Shown in pieces: positions 34,431 to 49,181 of a DNA stretch of 64,000 bases (position 1 is its first letter; each line of letters starts with the position of its first letter). The DNA is from Channa striata (lineage: Eukaryota; Chordata; Actinopteri; Anabantiformes; Channidae): assembly GCA_033026295.1 (NCBI GenBank), contig CM065186.1, positions 19,999,672 to 20,063,671 of the forward strand, given 5' to 3'. A model generated the notes under the pieces. It was given only the letters and a program-made list of their open reading frames with translations, ran no database searches and was not told the DNA's origin. A program made the translations under genes and the position numbers.

Positions 34431-34935
34431 CTGTAACTTCCGGACTACATGCTACTTTTTTCACAAGCGTTGAACCCTGCGGCTTAAACAATGATGCGGC
34501 TAGTTTATAGATTTTTACGGGCGAGCTTCATGCCGCCTAAACATTGAACCTCATCACAGTGGACCCAATGAAACAGTTTGAATTATATCAAACGCACTCA
34601 CAATAAATTTTTCAGATCAGTCATTTAGTGCTTGTTTAAACAACACACCCTCTTCATGGAAAACACACAAAGGAATGGATCCTGACAGCCTGGAGCAGTA
34701 TCGAAAAATCCAAGATTACCAGCGGGTTTCGAAAGGCCGGACTGCTGCATGATGAAGAGGACAACACAACCTCAAGCAATTGCCTTGAGACATTGAAAGT
34801 GACAATGAAAGAGAGACTGAGAACGTGTGTGACGAATTAATTCTGAGGCTTTTCAATTCCGCCACTGAAGAAGATGACTTCAGTGGTTTTAGTGGGCAGG
34901 AGGAAGATGACGATAGCGATCAGTGACCGGTTTAA
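34430..34935 (+). pseudogene. pogo-like transposon derivative, transposase C-terminus
   Basis: The left part (34,435-34,560) matches, in register, the minus-strand beginning of the element at 54,829-55,629: a 'ttccggactac' terminal block, 'gctacttttttc', then two 'tgcggct' blocks. Transposase-like coding sequence then follows in pieces: SLEQYRKIQ, ITSGFRKAGLLHDEEDN (in another frame, about 34,715-34,765), then an acidic tail ILRLFNSATEEDDFSGFSG ending in Asp/Glu residues at a TGA near 34,925. Such acidic tails end pogo/CENP-B-type (DDE_1) transposases of fish. The N-terminal and catalytic parts are missing. The right terminal repeat is not seen. Confidence 0.55.
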
Positions 34936-37900
34936 CCACCCAGTACCCTACCCACCCTAATATCTAATGACACCATGAATTTAAAAGACAATACTCTGGA
35001 ATTTCCTGTTGCTCTAACCCTACAGATAAGCAGACAGTTTAACTACAGCATAAACAAAAAGCAGATCAAAGTCATGAAAAATCAAAATGAGGACATTTTG
35101 TCCTATTTGTAAAGTCAGAGAATGTCCATGTTCTGATATTACATTTTATAAATTTTCCTTAAAATTACAAAAAAAAAAATGACATTACCCAATTAGCCAC
35201 AAATTACAGGACCCAGAAATGTTAAATGGTGTGACAAGTGTATCTTTACAATTTTACAACTTTACAATGGAGAAGAGAGCAGGTTATGTATTAATGCTTT
35301 TCTTTCTTCTTGCTGTCTGCAGGCAGGATCTCCTGTTTCTTTCTCTGGGTTTTTCTTTTGTCAATACCTCACCATGTTTGCCTGTGTTGGCTAATCTGCT
35401 CGGGGAGGGGTTCAAACCAGCAGACATGTCTTATTGGCTCTGGCTCTGTGACTATAATGGAAAGAGGGAATTGAGCAGTGAAGTGACGTAGCCCCCCTCC
35501 ACCCCTTGATTCTTGTCCTCTGTGCCTCTTTCTCTGTGTTTTCGTCGCCTCCACTCACTCTGTGTCTGTGATGGAAGAGTTGGTCATGTGACGTTATAAT
35601 ACCTAGGGATTTTCTGCTGGGCATGCTTGATAGCTTCCCTGCATCCATCCCTGTCTGAGGAGAGCTTGCCTTTTCTGCATGCTAACTAAGCATTTTTTTC
35701 AAGATCTGTTGCTAGCTGGTAGTGATATTTACCATGGTGATGACTGAGGGCTGGATGGTGTGTTAGGACTGTCTGGTCACAGACGTGACAATACGGACAC
35801 ACACACACTCTGGAATACATGAGCATCAGTACTAGGCGGCAGTAGGACGTGGCAGCATTTATACGTGTCTGGTAAGTGACATGCTTGGTGTGTTAGGTTT
35901 GCTGTTCAGCCTGTGTAACAAAGGTTCATTCATTTCATTATTAGCACACATCAGTACTACACTGTAATTGTGATTCCAACTGATAACTGTACAGTGTGAT
36001 CTGATATAAACACAGAATGCTTGCTCCAGTGTGTGTGTCTGTGTGCGTGGCAGGAATAAATTTACAGGTTCACTTCTTCTACTCTAATTAAACTTCTTTT
36101 CATTCAGTCAGCTTTGACCCAAATTACTTGCCAAATACCTTTGCAGATATTTTTTGCAAAAATAATAGAAATTAAACAATAAGGATCTTTTGCCTTGTAG
36201 CAAGTGCGTTAATTCTGGTTTTGTATGTTGTATACCTTGATTTTTTTCAAGGTTTAGACATAAAGTTTAGTTTGCATTTTTGTACAATATATCTTCACTG
36301 GGCAGAACCCAACGGGCAACAGGACACATCATCATCTTCGTCATCACATCTTCACCTTCATCATTATCAATTACACAAAAGCAGCAGTAAAGACAGCTCG
36401 GGGGGTGTTCGGGTCTAACCACCATGTACCACAGCTGCTTCTACCAGAGCTGTTGATGACTGGAAGCTCATCACTCAGTGTCACCATGGCAACTACAGGC
36501 TAGTCCAAAGCTCTAAACAGATTGACCAATTCAACAATCCCTACAGAGATGTCCAGTATAACATGGATATGGACAGCATGTGGTTCACAATTAGAATATC
36601 CAGCATGTCAAACCACCAACAGTATAATGTTTTGTTTGTGGATCTCTGGGATTTTCTAACCATCTAAACCCTTTGGCCATATCAATAAAAACACACCACA
36701 ACATTTGCTTGCCAGCTTTACCCGAATCAGAGTGAGCTTCACCGGCTTACTGGGTTCAACACATCAGTAACTGTATGCTGGTGCTATTACTTGCATAGTT
36801 TGTTCTTTGAGATTGTAGTTAGTTTTCGTATTGAGTCAACAGACAAATTCAGAGATAATTGAAGATATCTACACAGTAAGCCTAGTGTGAGCAGCATCGG
36901 AAGTCTGGTGTAACAGCCGCCTTTGTGTCCGCTCATGTTCACTCGTGCACTGGAGCTGTTTTGTTTACATAGAGCACAGAGAGGTGCAGGAAAGAGCCTA
37001 TAGGAACATAAGGGATAGGAGAAACTACTGAACTACTACTGTGGGAAACACGACAAAACAACAATATTTACTGATAGAGATATCATTCTGTTTTTATCTG
37101 TTTGATCATGAAGAGGTGCTGTGAAAAGGTAAGTGAATACACAATTCAAAAGCTAATCCAGTGCTCAGAAAACAGGCTAGAAATTCAGTCAAGTGAGTGG
37201 GTATGCTTGTGTCGGGTTTCCAGCTCCTAAAATCAATCAATATAAGACAGATAACACATTATGTCTGCCATTTTTAAAAGACAGAGCCTGTGTAGTGTCT
37301 GTGTAAGACAAAATAAATAAATAATGGAAATAATAAATAATTGAAATGTACACAGATGCATTATAAAATGAATTGTTTCTATGGTTCACAAGTCAAACCA
37401 ACCCTGAACCAGCACCCAAACTTGAAACGTGTTTGCCTTGGTTGAAAAGCAAACAGACAGACAGACAACCATTCACGTTCACAATCATAACCACAGGCAC
37501 CGCATGCCGCATTTACACTACAGATGACAAATTTCTGGGCTCTGGCCAAGCTGCATTTCTGGGGGTGTGTTGTGTGAGCAGTATGCTATGAATGGACTGT
37601 TGTTTTCTGCATGTCACCCACTGACTGAGACAACAATGTGTGTGAGTTATTTTACAAATCTGACATAATATGGTAAACACACGTAGTAAATTCTGTTTAA
37701 AAACAACTTTTGAGTTACATGAGAATATCTGGGAAGAAAATGCTTTTTGGACATCACATGATGAACATGGAAGTCGTAACAAGGTTGGATCACTACACCA
37801 ACATTTCTTTACAGCACTGCAGTTTGCAGTTAGCAAGAGCTATCAACCAGCCAGCCATCATTTAATAATTACCAACTCTAAACCTAATTATGTGCATGTG

Positions 37901-40900
37901 AGTTACAAATAACTCTTTTATGTTATAAACGCTGACTGAATTTGCTTAGGTCATATTTTACATTTTAGCTGAAAGTAGTTGCACTACTGTGTATCTGAAA
38001 TGGAGAGAGAACAAAGGCAAAAGGCTGGCAGAGGTCGGAGGCTTCAGTTAGACTATGGCCAGCAGATGTCTCTACTTTTATTAACCATTAGTTAGCCATC
38101 CATAGTAAATCAATTTGGTGAACAGGAGCTGTTTTACGTGGATGTGAAATCAAAACCTGTTTTTAAAATTCATTTGAAAGAAACTACAATAATGAATAAA
38201 ACCGAGTGTAGGTACATAAACATAGAGACAGAGATTCTCCTGTGGGTGTGTCTGCATGTCATTTGGCTGGGTGCTGTGCTGACTGCCACATGGCAGCATT
38301 AACCTAATCCCAGCCAATTCCTCTCCAATCCTCCAAGCAGAGCTGATCAGAGGCAAAGCAGGATGAGAAGGTTTTGATTCAAGCCTTCAGCCCCACTCTG
38401 TGATGAATGTGTGCGTTTGTGTGTCTGTGTAGACATACTGTCTGTACACTGTGTGTGAAAGCAAAGTTGAAATTCATCCTGACATAAAAGAGATTTAGTA
38501 TGGTCTTAATAATGTGTGTGTGTGTGTGTGTGTTCCTGTAGATACTACGTAGTGAGGACCAAATTTAGTTTTTTAACAACAGAGTGAGGACATTTTTGTT
38601 TGTGAGTGTATGGCATATTCAGTGAGGACCAAAGTATTTTTTTAACCAACAGTGTGAGGATATGTGTGAGTGTGTGAGTGTGTGTGTGTGTGTGTGTGAA
38701 TATGTAGATATGGGACATTGGTTTATGGTTCAGGTTAGTTGCTGTCACAAAGTCACTTTGAATTGAAGAATCAACTAAATTACTCATGTTAAGTGAATGT
38801 CCTCATAATTACAAAAATACTCACACACAAAATACACACCAAACACCAAGAGAAACACATTCATTGTCAAACTTAAAGAATGAAGAACTATTCTGCCAGT
38901 CCAACCAATTGCCGTAAAACAAGCAAATTGACTTTGTCGATTTAGTGATGATTCATAAACAGTTCCATTAACACTAAAGCTGTGTCTTCAAGGCCTCCAT
39001 CCTTCGAAGGATGCCCCCAAAGTATAGACTGAAATAAGAGAATCTGGTCTACAGATGATTCCCTGTTTGTGTCATTTATTTTATCTGTTATTTGTAGGAT
39101 GTGGGTAGCCGAGGACAAAAAGGAAAAAAGACTGTAGAGGACTGTTAGCTTGCACACACACTTTTGTGTCAAATCTTTATGTCTGCATCACAGACACTGA
39201 TTTGAAATTACCAGCTATTGAAAGCATGCACTGAGCAGGCTGTGACCAGCAGGCTTGAACACACAAGGAATCTATGTAATTTGTTCACATATCAGCAGCT
39301 CTGGATCAATGAGCTGCAGAAAAAAATCCCTTGGTGTCTCAGAATATTGTTTCTGTGGGAATTATTTGACTTGGACTAGGTATAAAGGGGAATGTGTGTA
39401 AATTTCAGTGACACACCACAAAGTGGAAAACCTTGTTTTTTCAACAAATAAATAAAAAGTTTTCAAAACATTGCTATCAAAAGTGGATATGATATAAACT
39501 AAGTCTATTATATATTGTATTTTTAATGGCTGCCATGTGATGAGCATTAGAAGGTTAAGTACTGGAGCTCCCTCTCCCTCTCTGTCTTTCTCCTTCTCTT
39601 TCTTTCCCTCTCTGACACACACCCTTTGCAACCATAGCAACAGCTATAATAATGCAGCAGCCCCTTGATGGACAAAAGATGTGGAGTAGGGGGCGGGGAA
39701 AAATTAGGCAGAAGGAATGATAGGGTAAACAGAAATATCATATGTGAGGGGGAGAGTAATGCATGCACAGCAGTAGACGGCCTCAGACTTTCAGGTAAAA
39801 TTGTAAGACGGTGTGCAAACAAATAGCCACGGTCTATTCATCAGCTGCGTACATGCCCCAGGTCAGTTTAATAATTCAGCACTGATGATAGCACCACTTT
39901 AACACTAGACATGCAACATGATAGGTCATATTTTGTTATTACTTTCTTACAATAAATTAGTGTCTCAGCCTTACACATGTTTAAAGCTTATTAGACACAT
40001 TCGTTTTTCATGGTTATACAGTTTTAAACAGTATAACTGTATAAAAATGCATCTAAAAATAAATACTCAAATGCACAGTAACTGTATATTGTGGTTTCAT
40101 ACAAACAGCAAGCTTTAATGCTCGGGCATTTCCTATAGTGAAAGACTATGTGTGTGTTGAATTGAGAGGTGTGCACGAGGTGTTCCTCTGTGACAGATGG
40201 TCATTACTGACTGGAGGAAATTATACAAAAAGACAAAGACCATTAACCAGTCCCTCAGGAGACAGGGTGTGGGGTTAGAGGAGGGAGAGCAAAACACACA
40301 TTCAATGCCATTGTTGTTCTCGTGCTTGTTTCTATTGAAAGTACAGTCCATACTGCAACAATAGTCAAGTGCAACATTGCAGTTATTTTACCATCACCAG
40401 ACTGTTGTATGACAGACTTGAAAAAGCTAAGGAAACGCTAGACTAGTTAGGCCTTTTTTATCTGACACATCTCATTTTTAGGATGTTGTAGCTGCCAAGC
40501 TTTACTTTCTTCACCCACACTTTTCCCTCTGATGGAGCACTAATCTCAGTGACTCACATTCAGTATTTCCTTGCTGTGCCATTGCTGGGCACAGATTGCC
40601 TGATTTGAACTGACTACCATGTTACTTAAAGAGTTACATGTTCACCATGACAGTAAACCTCGTCAAAGTTTTATCATTTATTAATAATGTCTCATTGTTT
40701 AAAATTTCTATTATGATGAGCACATATATTACATATATTATTACACAGACTGTTTTTGTCACGCAGCCCTACTTGTGTCTAGAAGCTAAGGTCTTATGTG
40801 TCATATTACTTTCAGTAGTCTGCCTGGCAGACAGAGAGTGCAGGAGAGAGAGAGAGAGCAACAGTAAATCGGCAACGGCACATTTAAGACTCACAGTTGT

Positions 40901-43830
40901 GTTGTGTGTATGTGTTGAGCATTTGCAACGACTCTGCAGTGTCACACCCATCACCCATTCACCACCCTGGTTATAAAATCATTACCCCACCCTCGATGCT
41001 GTCTCATCCCTCGCTCTGCTTAAGAGTGCAGATGTTCCTCTTTCATCAAATGGGAGAGGTCTAATCTGCTGTGGCAGCTAGAGGCTTCTCCCTGTAGAAC
41101 ACCGGGCGTTTGCCAAAAACAGGCCTTGCTGTCAGTCTGCTAAATCCTGATTTTCCAAACCTACACTAGACTAAGAGGATGCAGCACACTACATGCAGTG
41201 GTTGATTCTCATTCATATCCTGAAGTTATCTTCAATTTGAGTTATGGCAACTTGATTTCTTTCTTGTTTGTTTCTAACGTGTCACTATTTATCAAACTTT
41301 ATTTTCATTAGCTTCTGAGGAAAGTTGGTTTGAGTCCCCATTTTATCCTCCAAGATGTTTTTTTTTCATCTGACCCAAATGGGATTGTTAGGTGGAAACA
41401 GAAAGCATGTGCCTGGGAGTGTAGAGTCATTACAAACTAAAGGTTATAACTCCTACAACTCCCTGTACCCAAAAAATGAGCTGTCAGGTGGGTCCATTTT
41501 GATTTGTCTTGATTTGCTTTGGGACAGATGAAAGTACAAGAAGCAAAATAGGGGACAGAATAGTGTGTTGATGATTTGAAATGCAAACCTTTCTGATGTT
41601 TTCCAAAGCTGTTGACAGTTCTGCTAGATCTAGATGGTGACATAGGCTATTCTCCTAATGCAAGCATTACTTAAAAGAAAGACCTGGTTCTCGGCAGTCG
41701 AAGATCCAACCAGTACTGTAGAGTTTATGGCACTGTAGTCCATGCTTTGTCATATGCATATAAATACACACATTCAGTGTAAAAACCAGCAGTGTGAGCC
41801 CCTGCTAGTGTCATACATCTGCTGTCGCTTTTCTTAGTGATGGTTAAACTGTCTTTTTTGATGATGAACATGTTATACAACTGATAACAAAATAACAAAA
41901 TAACACTGGCAGTTTCTCCATTCTCACTCACAGTGATCATTACCTGGCAATACCCACCTTAATGGATGAATAATTACATCCCAATAATATGATATACTGT
42001 TTTCTATTGGTCAAATACATGGGGGAAATCTTTTTTCATAGGATAGGATCAATGCTGTGAAAATGTATATTTCAAGTATGAACATGTGGGGAAATATAAT
42101 ATCAGTCATTTAACCACCCTTGTGAATATTATCATGTTACAAATACTGTATCTTTCATGAGATTCAGCAATTCAATTGAATTATTTATAGTAATTTTAAT
42201 TAATTAAAAATTTAAGTAATTAATTTAAATATTAAGTAATTATAGTCATTTTATCTGCACCTAAAAATCAAAATATATGACACTTTTATTTTACTCACTG
42301 ACATTAAATAAACATCTATGCTACTGTACATGCTTGTCCCCATTGCTGGAAGACACTGCAGGGAGAGGAACTGTAGTCTTGCAGTATTTTGACTCTAATA
42401 CAAACTGAATCTTACTCCTCTCTCAGAATATCCACAGTTCCTCTACACGAGTCTCAAAGTGGGTTTGATTGTTCAGCTCAGACAAGTTCATAGGTCATCT
42501 AATTTTAAACCCAAGAGCTTCAGCCAGACCACAGGATTTATCTAGCTGGAGGTTTAATGACTGTGAAAAGAGTCCAATGTGTGCTGAGGTCCAGACAGCC
42601 TGCCTGTTTGCGTGTTCGTACCCAGCTGGTGACTCAGCTTACATGCTTTTACTATTGATACACACTGTGTCTCACAGTGAAATGATTAAAGGTTAAGTAT
42701 TTCAAATCATGTCACATTTTTATGATCACTCTATGGAGAAAATAGGATGGAGCTTATCCAAGCTGTCACTGGACAAGAGGCACGATACACCCTGGACAGA
42801 CCACCTGTCTGCAAAGTTCTCAATGATTACATAAAATATAACCAGTATGCTTGGATTTCTATTTGTTTTAGTAATATGTTGTGACAATGTGATATAACTT
42901 GATCTTTGTAACTATCTGTCATCAGTGTGACGGTAGGACAGAGAAAAGAGAAATAATATTCTACAAAGTGGGTCCTATAACCAGCCACATGTCTTTAAAG
43001 TGACCAGCTGGTAAGAGTTCAAGAATATTTGAAGTCAGCTTAGAAGATACGACCAGCTTTGTTACAGCTTCTAGAGTTATTTTGTTAAACTTGGTTAAGA
43101 TGACAAAGCGCAAAATTATCTGAATCTCTCATATTTTGTTTAATTTAACTGGTTGTGGTAGTAAAAGGCAGAAGGCTTACAGAAAGCTATTTACTAAGAG
43201 GAAAAACAATAGATGAATTGATATTGTACATGTTGTTATAGTGTTAGAAGGAGGGTCTATTTAGTTGAGAGAAGAAATTATGCCCGTGTCTTGCTCAACA
43301 ATTAGATCATTTAACATCAGTGACTTAATTGTAGCAATTATCCACCCAGTAATTTATCTTGTAGGGCCCTAGAATAATTATAGGATATTCACTTATAAAT
43401 ACCCACGGCCCCTCTGTTAGTTCTTTGATATTTTTTATTCCTTTGGCTAAAAATTGTGGATACTACCTGTTATCTGGCAGAAGGCGTTTTCTTCAGACTA
43501 TGCTAATTTTTACTACAGTCTTTTGGTCTTGCTGCTTTCTCAATTGAACTTAACTTTGAGTCCTTGCTGTGACAAGCAGTGAATGTGCTAAAAATCCAGA
43601 ACAGCATTCCTCTGATATTTCCCATGTTTATGCACCACTGCTTTAATGACCAATAAGACTGAGGGGGTATTAAATCTGCATTGTAAAGCAATGTACCTGG
43701 TTCCAAAACCTCATTTTCCAAGGCATGGTACTGGCATAAGATGCATACAATTTTATTTTACCTTCTTATCAACCTTCATTTAGTCATGATAATACAATTT
43801 GGTTATGATAACATACATTTAGATAAAGTT
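34936..43830. other. long unassigned stretch
   Basis: No gene is firmly supported. It holds GT microsatellites (about 38,513-38,532 and 38,676-38,700), a very AT-rich palindromic patch at 42,170-42,260, a pyrimidine tract near 39,570-39,615, and a possible coding start with splice donor at 37,108. The rest looks like ordinary intergenic or intronic DNA. Confidence 0.35.
37108..37128 (+). other. possible short first coding exon (low support)
   Basis: ATG at 37,108 opens seven codons, MKRCCEK, and ends exactly at a strong splice-donor sequence AAG|GTAAGT (intron from 37,129). No matching acceptor or next exon was found, so this may be chance. Confidence 0.15.
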
Positions 43831-43834
43831 ATTC

Positions 43835-44245
43835 AACTCATTATAACTTTATTTTTATAGCGGCAATTCACAACCAAGTCATTTCAAGGCTCTTTACATA
43901 ACCAAAAAGACTATACAAATATGTAGTGAAAACAAAGAACTCCTCTTGAGCAGCCATAGGCAACAGTGGAGAGGAAAAACTCAACGGAACAAACCTCCAG
44001 CAGGGTGGGCGGCTGCAGATGGCTGGTTGGGCTGAGTGTAAAGTGGAGAGAGAAAGGTAAATACTGGGCAGGTTGGTAGGACACACAGCTTTAAAGCCGG
44101 GGACACCTGAGGACAGGGACAGAGAGGGAGAAAGATGACTATGGCAGAAAGGAGACACAGAGTTAATGTCCTACAGTGGTGACATATAAATGTGGGCTGA
44201 GAGGAGGAAAGTGTTTCAGGGGTTGGTCCCCCAGCAGTCTATGAA
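43835..44245 (-). repeat. L2-like LINE 3' UTR fragment (copy D)
   Basis: Minus-strand match to the L2 3' UTR: 'ctttatttttatagcggcaa' at the tail, 'gcaacagtggagaggaaaaac', the 'ccggggacacctgaggacaggg' block and 'cagcagtct' at the far end. It contains no coding part, so the insertion was 5'-truncated inside the UTR. Confidence 0.75.
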
Positions 44246-45670
44246 AATGAAAATATGGAATGAACAGCATTGCTCTAGCGGTTTATTATGCAGGAAGAAA
44301 AAAGTTATGCTGCTTCCTGATCCACCACAGAAACACATTTTCATAATTACAAGATCTTTTTAAATTATTATTATATGGTAATTATTTTTTGATATCAGAG
44401 AAAATGCACACACTTTCCTCAAATATACAATACCATACTTTGTCAGAATTAAAGAACAGTGAAACAGTCTCAATGCACATGGATTTAGGGTATTTAGGGT
44501 CCGATGACTGATAGCAGGTATTCTCTGGATGCATTGTTTGCACATGCCTGGCACATTAGATCAATTTATAAAAAATACAATAGTTTCAGTAAGTAATCTT
44601 CGCAAAAACATCTCAGTAGATGACATGTAAGTCCCTTTGGATATGAGCATCAGCCAAATGGAGATTGAACCAAAAAAATATGTAATGAATTTCATAAAAA
44701 TATACAATACATTTTATTCCAAGATCCTCCTTAAGGTGTTAAACCATGTAGTGCTCTTGCTCCAGGTCACAGAACACAGTGAATTTCTGCTAGGAGAGAT
44801 TTGTGGTAACACATATTTAGACTGATTTTTTGTGCCCTGTAGCCTGCAGAGAAATGAGGGAGCAGCAAGTCCCACAGCAAATTATGATGGGAACACATTG
44901 ATTATAGAGTGGATGTACATACAAAGCTATTTCTGGACTTTGCTGGCATCAGCACACACACACACACACACACAGTGAAAAGATGATTACCATCACTATG
45001 CTGGAACAGAAAAAACATGCTACCAGTATCTCTGGTAAATAAACTCATGCATGACCCAGTTATACTTATAAACCCAATTATACTTATAATCATTTCTGTG
45101 TGTGCTCAGCCAAAACACTGATGCCACCTGGTGATGATAGCGAAGAATATTTTCAGCTGACCATGATCAAAAAGGTGTCAGACAACACAGTGTATCCATC
45201 ATGTGCGGCTGCAGAGTGCCCATGTTCAACATGCACAGAGTGCCCCCTGTCCTCTCTGTGGTATTAATGTTGTGGCTGATCAGTTTAAATCTGCATGCAT
45301 ATGATGAATTTCACATAATGTGGTCAGATCAATATTTCAATTCCAAAGATATTTACTTCACAAATTGGTAGCAGCGGTTTGATCAGGAGGACACAAACCT
45401 CTTCAAGTGGATTAAAAGACATTAAAGCAAAACAAGGGAACACACACACAAACAGGTTAATTAACCTTTTGTCATGTTTCCCAGAAACATTCTGACAGGT
45501 TTGATACACAAAGAGTTTACATGGGCCAGAACACAATGGACTCAATTAAACATTTTCTGTAACACTGGGCAGTTAGTTTGCAGATTCTGAGGTTATAGAC
45601 AAACCAGCTTTGAAATATGAGTTTGCATGTGCATCCTTGCATAGCCTTCATCACTACACATTATCTACTA
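44246..45670. other. unassigned sequence
   Basis: No supported gene. A CA microsatellite lies at about 44,954-44,973. Confidence 0.35.
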
Positions 45671-45674
45671 ATAG

Positions 45675-45905
45675 CAGATAGTGCGGTCGTCCACCAATCC
45701 TATGGTTGTTGGTTCGATCCCTTGCTCACATGTCAACATGTCGTAGAGCCTGAACCTCAACTTAGCTGCTCCCAGTTGGCCAGCTGCACAGCAGCTCTCC
45801 CATTGGTGCATAAGGGCATGTTTGATTGTGACTGTGAATGGGTAGATAAGAAGCACTGTGCTGCAGCAGAAGTGCTTCATAAGTGCAGACCATTTACAAT
45901 CTGTG
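45675..45905 (+). repeat. tRNA-derived SINE-like repeat
   Basis: Head sequence with a B-box-like GGTTCGATCCC (45,710-45,720), then a body ending 'gggtagataagaagcactgtg', shared with the copies at 52,437 and 61,030. The middle 'gacactgaac' block is diverged. Confidence 0.65.
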
Positions 45906-46110
45906 GGGTATAGTATCAAACAATCTCAGCAGCAGCTGTAAAGCATAGTGGGGAGCTTTGATACAAAAACATATCTACATATGTGCTATTTATGTCATAC
46001 TTGCTATTTTATGCTGTATTTTTATTTGCCATGACCTCCAAAATAGCCTCATCCAGATTTTCTGTGGCATCTGTTATTGTTGGGGGAAAGTCAAGATAAT
46101 ATAGATTTTT
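45906..46110. other. unassigned sequence
   Basis: Nothing recognised in this short gap. Confidence 0.3.
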
Positions 46111-46111
46111 A

Positions 46112-46690
46112 GAGAAAACCCAACGAATCTCCCTTAAGCAGCTATAGGCAACAGTGGAGAGGAAAAAATTCCCTTTAACGGAAGAAACTTCCAGCAGAAC
46201 CAGGCTCAGAGTGGGTGAACATCTGCCTTGACCGGTTGGGTTGAGTGGAAAACATAGGCCCGGTTGGTAGGACCAATAACTTCAAAGCCGGGGACACCTG
46301 AACACAGGGACACAGAGAGGGAGACAGAGAGAGAAAGGCGAATACGGGATACAGAGTTAATGTCATACAGTGGTGACATTATAGATGTGGGGTGAGAGGA
46401 GAGAATGAAGAGAAGAGGAAAGTGTCTCAGTGCATCAGCGGTTGGTCCCCCAGCAGTCTAAGCCTATAGCAGCATGACTATAACCAACTATAAGATTTTG
46501 AGCCTAGTCTTAAAAGTAGAGAGGGTGTCTGCTTCCCGAATCTGGACTGGGAGCTGGTTCCACAGGAGACGAGCTTGATAGCTAAAGGCTCTGCCTCCCA
46601 TTTTACATTTGGAAATTTGGGGAGTCTGCATCTGAGACTGAAGTGGTCTTTAAGGATGATATGGTCAGGGTTATGCCTATGGCTTACTGA
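46112..46690 (-). pseudogene. L2-like LINE 3' fragment (copy E)
   Basis: Minus-strand L2 fragment that lacks the final tail. It contains the 3' UTR ('gcaacagtggagagg', 'gccggggacacctgaacacaggg') and, from about 46,490 to 46,690, the last part of the coding region: EAEPLAIKLVSCGTSSQSRF in one frame, equivalent to the GRAFSYQAPLLWNQLP region of copies A and C in another. Frameshifted and truncated at both ends. Confidence 0.75.
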
Positions 46691-46964
46691 TGTAAGTATG
46701 TTCATGATGGCAAATCACAAGTATCCCAGGCGTTAGAGAACATGGCTTGTCATAAATTACAATGAATCAGAAAAAAAATCCACAATTTATGTAACTGATT
46801 TAGCAACTTAGTACAATTTAATAACTCGTCTTTGCACAGTTTATCTGTCATATTTCCTGAAACATTACCACATCATTACCTTCTCTCATGAACAACACAC
46901 TAACATACTTGAGAAAGCAGCTCCATGCGAGGTTCGTAGTTGGGGCACATAAAGATGAAGACAT

Positions 46965-47115
46965 TTCTTTTGTGGGCATATCCACCTGGGAGCAAACCTG
47001 GGGCAGACCCAGAGCATGCTCGAAGGATTGTATATCAAACCTGCAAAGCCCTTGGCATTAGCCAGTGAGAACTGAAATGTGAGGCCTACTTAGCTACTTT
47101 GCTTGCAATAATGTG
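46965..47115 (+). repeat. possible LINE 3' remnant
   Basis: The wording 'cacctgggagcaaacctggggcagacccagagcatgctcgaaggattgtat' resembles the ends of a common fish LINE family (basic RQTQSML-like peptide). It is short and diverged, and the family is not certain. Confidence 0.3.
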
Positions 47116-47320
47116 GACTTGGACTCTAGACATGTGTCAAATTTCTTAGCAAATAACTAATGGATGGCAGCTGCCAAACGTAGTTACACTATGTGCCTTC
47201 AGTGACCACTGTTAGACATGCTGATGTTTAACACTGCTCAAAGGAACATCAGATCTCACTGACTTTGTAAAGCAGGTGGTGTTTGATCTGGCTGATGTCT
47301 GTGTCTGTGGATGTGTGTGA

Positions 47321-47359
<39 letters not shown>

Positions 47360-49181
47360 GTGGAGGCTTGTATGGACTTGGGAACATAACAAAGTAGAAG
47401 TAGGGTAGAGGATGAGTTGCAGCCCTCCAGTCGTGTGCCTCATCACCTCTCCACACACCTCTAGTTTTCCCCTGTGACTAAAGCAGGATAACAGTAATCA
47501 CACCTATAATCATAGTTACTCAGACCAAAGGAGTCTGTGGATGTGGATCTACCAGGGGAATGTACAGGACAAAAGCTACAACTTAGGACTCAGAGGTGAA
47601 GTACACAAAAACTGTACTTAGGTAAGAATTTCCCTCTAACTTTTGATTTGTTTTCATCTAAAAAGTGTTGTATTATTTAATGTATAAAACATTGCGACTG
47701 TAGACTGTAACACACGTTAATTAGAAATATAGTGGAGTAGAAAGTGGAGATATTTGCTCTTAGGTGCAGTGGAATAAAAGTCAAAGTAGCCATAATTCAG
47801 TAAACATATTCAGTTAAGATTTGGTAGAAGTAGTGCGAGAGAAGGTGACAGGTAATAAGTGCTGCATTACAATCCATCCCTGTGTAAATCAAGTTTGTTA
47901 AATTTGGAAACAAAAACTGCTGGGTGTGTTCATAAGGGCTGAATTTAACGCCAACTTTATCATGGTGACCATTATGTTTTCATAATAAAGGCATAGATTT
48001 TTAATACATATAGAAAGTTGTTATTAATTTTTTTCAATTCAGCTTTAAGAATTACATAATGTGTAATAATATGTTGAACACTAAAAAACACTAAAACATT
48101 TCTCCCAAGAGTTTCTGCAGTTGTACAACACATGCTGGGTCTGGTAGTTATTTACTTGAAATATTGAAGTTTATTTATTGCTGTGTGATGATGCTGTATT
48201 TTACAGCGTACACAAATTATATCTGCAGAGCCAAACCAAGAATGAATTGATGCTACTGTTAAGTATTGTGTGAGTATGTCCATTGCTAACTTACAGAACA
48301 GTTTATTGTTTATCTGTGTCACAGATGTGGTTCATTGGGTGACTTGTTCCTATATTAGCATAAACAAACACATTGTAGATTATTGTCTAACATTCACTAA
48401 GCTGTTGACACAAATGCTGTGTAGTTACAATGTGGAGTTGTGTTTTGCTTGAAATCATTCTCACCTAATGTTTCATGTTTGTCTGAGATTATACTTCCCT
48501 AAGATTTCCCGTATTATTAAACCAGGCTGTTGACAATAAACTTGGTTTTCTTTTTAAAACCCTTAATGTTGAGAGGGGGAGGATGGAAACCAACAGCTCA
48601 GCTCATTGCTCAAGTACACAATAAATAATGATTTAAAGAGTGTGGACCATGTTTCAGTCCAGTTTCAGCTCAGGGATGTTGATGTGTCTGTGCAGCCTTT
48701 GGACGTCTGCCATGCACACTCTTTTGTAAAAACATGGAAACGAAGACCTTTCTTCATTCCACCGAATTTGCCTTCAACCTAAACTGCTTCAGAATGAACT
48801 AAAGCATAAAAAAAAAGAAAAAAATGGAAGAAAGAAAAAGAAAAACAGAGAGCCAGGCACAGATGGAGGCTTAAAGAAGAATAAAGGTAATAAATGGAGG
48901 GGAGGGAAAGAAAAGGATGGCAGACATTGACAGTACAGGGAGTGAAGGGGTTAGCATTTTGAGTTGCATATTAAATCAATGAATGAGTGATGAGGCAGAG
49001 GAGAGGAAGGTGGGGGTCATGGAGGGAGATGGAGACAAATAGCAGTGAGGAGGAAGGGAAAGGGGTGATTGTTTCTGGAGCTTTGGAGGTTTCAAATTTC
49101 TCTTTTCTTTCGATTCCCTGCTCACATGCAGATTGACTCTCTTCCTTCACTCCCTCTCTCTCTCTCTCTTATTTTCTCCAG
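47116..49181. other. unassigned sequence
   Basis: No supported gene. A GT microsatellite lies at 47,318-47,358, and purine-rich tracts around 48,810-49,065 precede the candidate exon. Confidence 0.35.

Noticed and set aside
38513..38532. GT repeat as a possible Z-DNA regulatory element.
   Set aside because: Short GT microsatellites are scattered over the whole window; nothing singles this one out.
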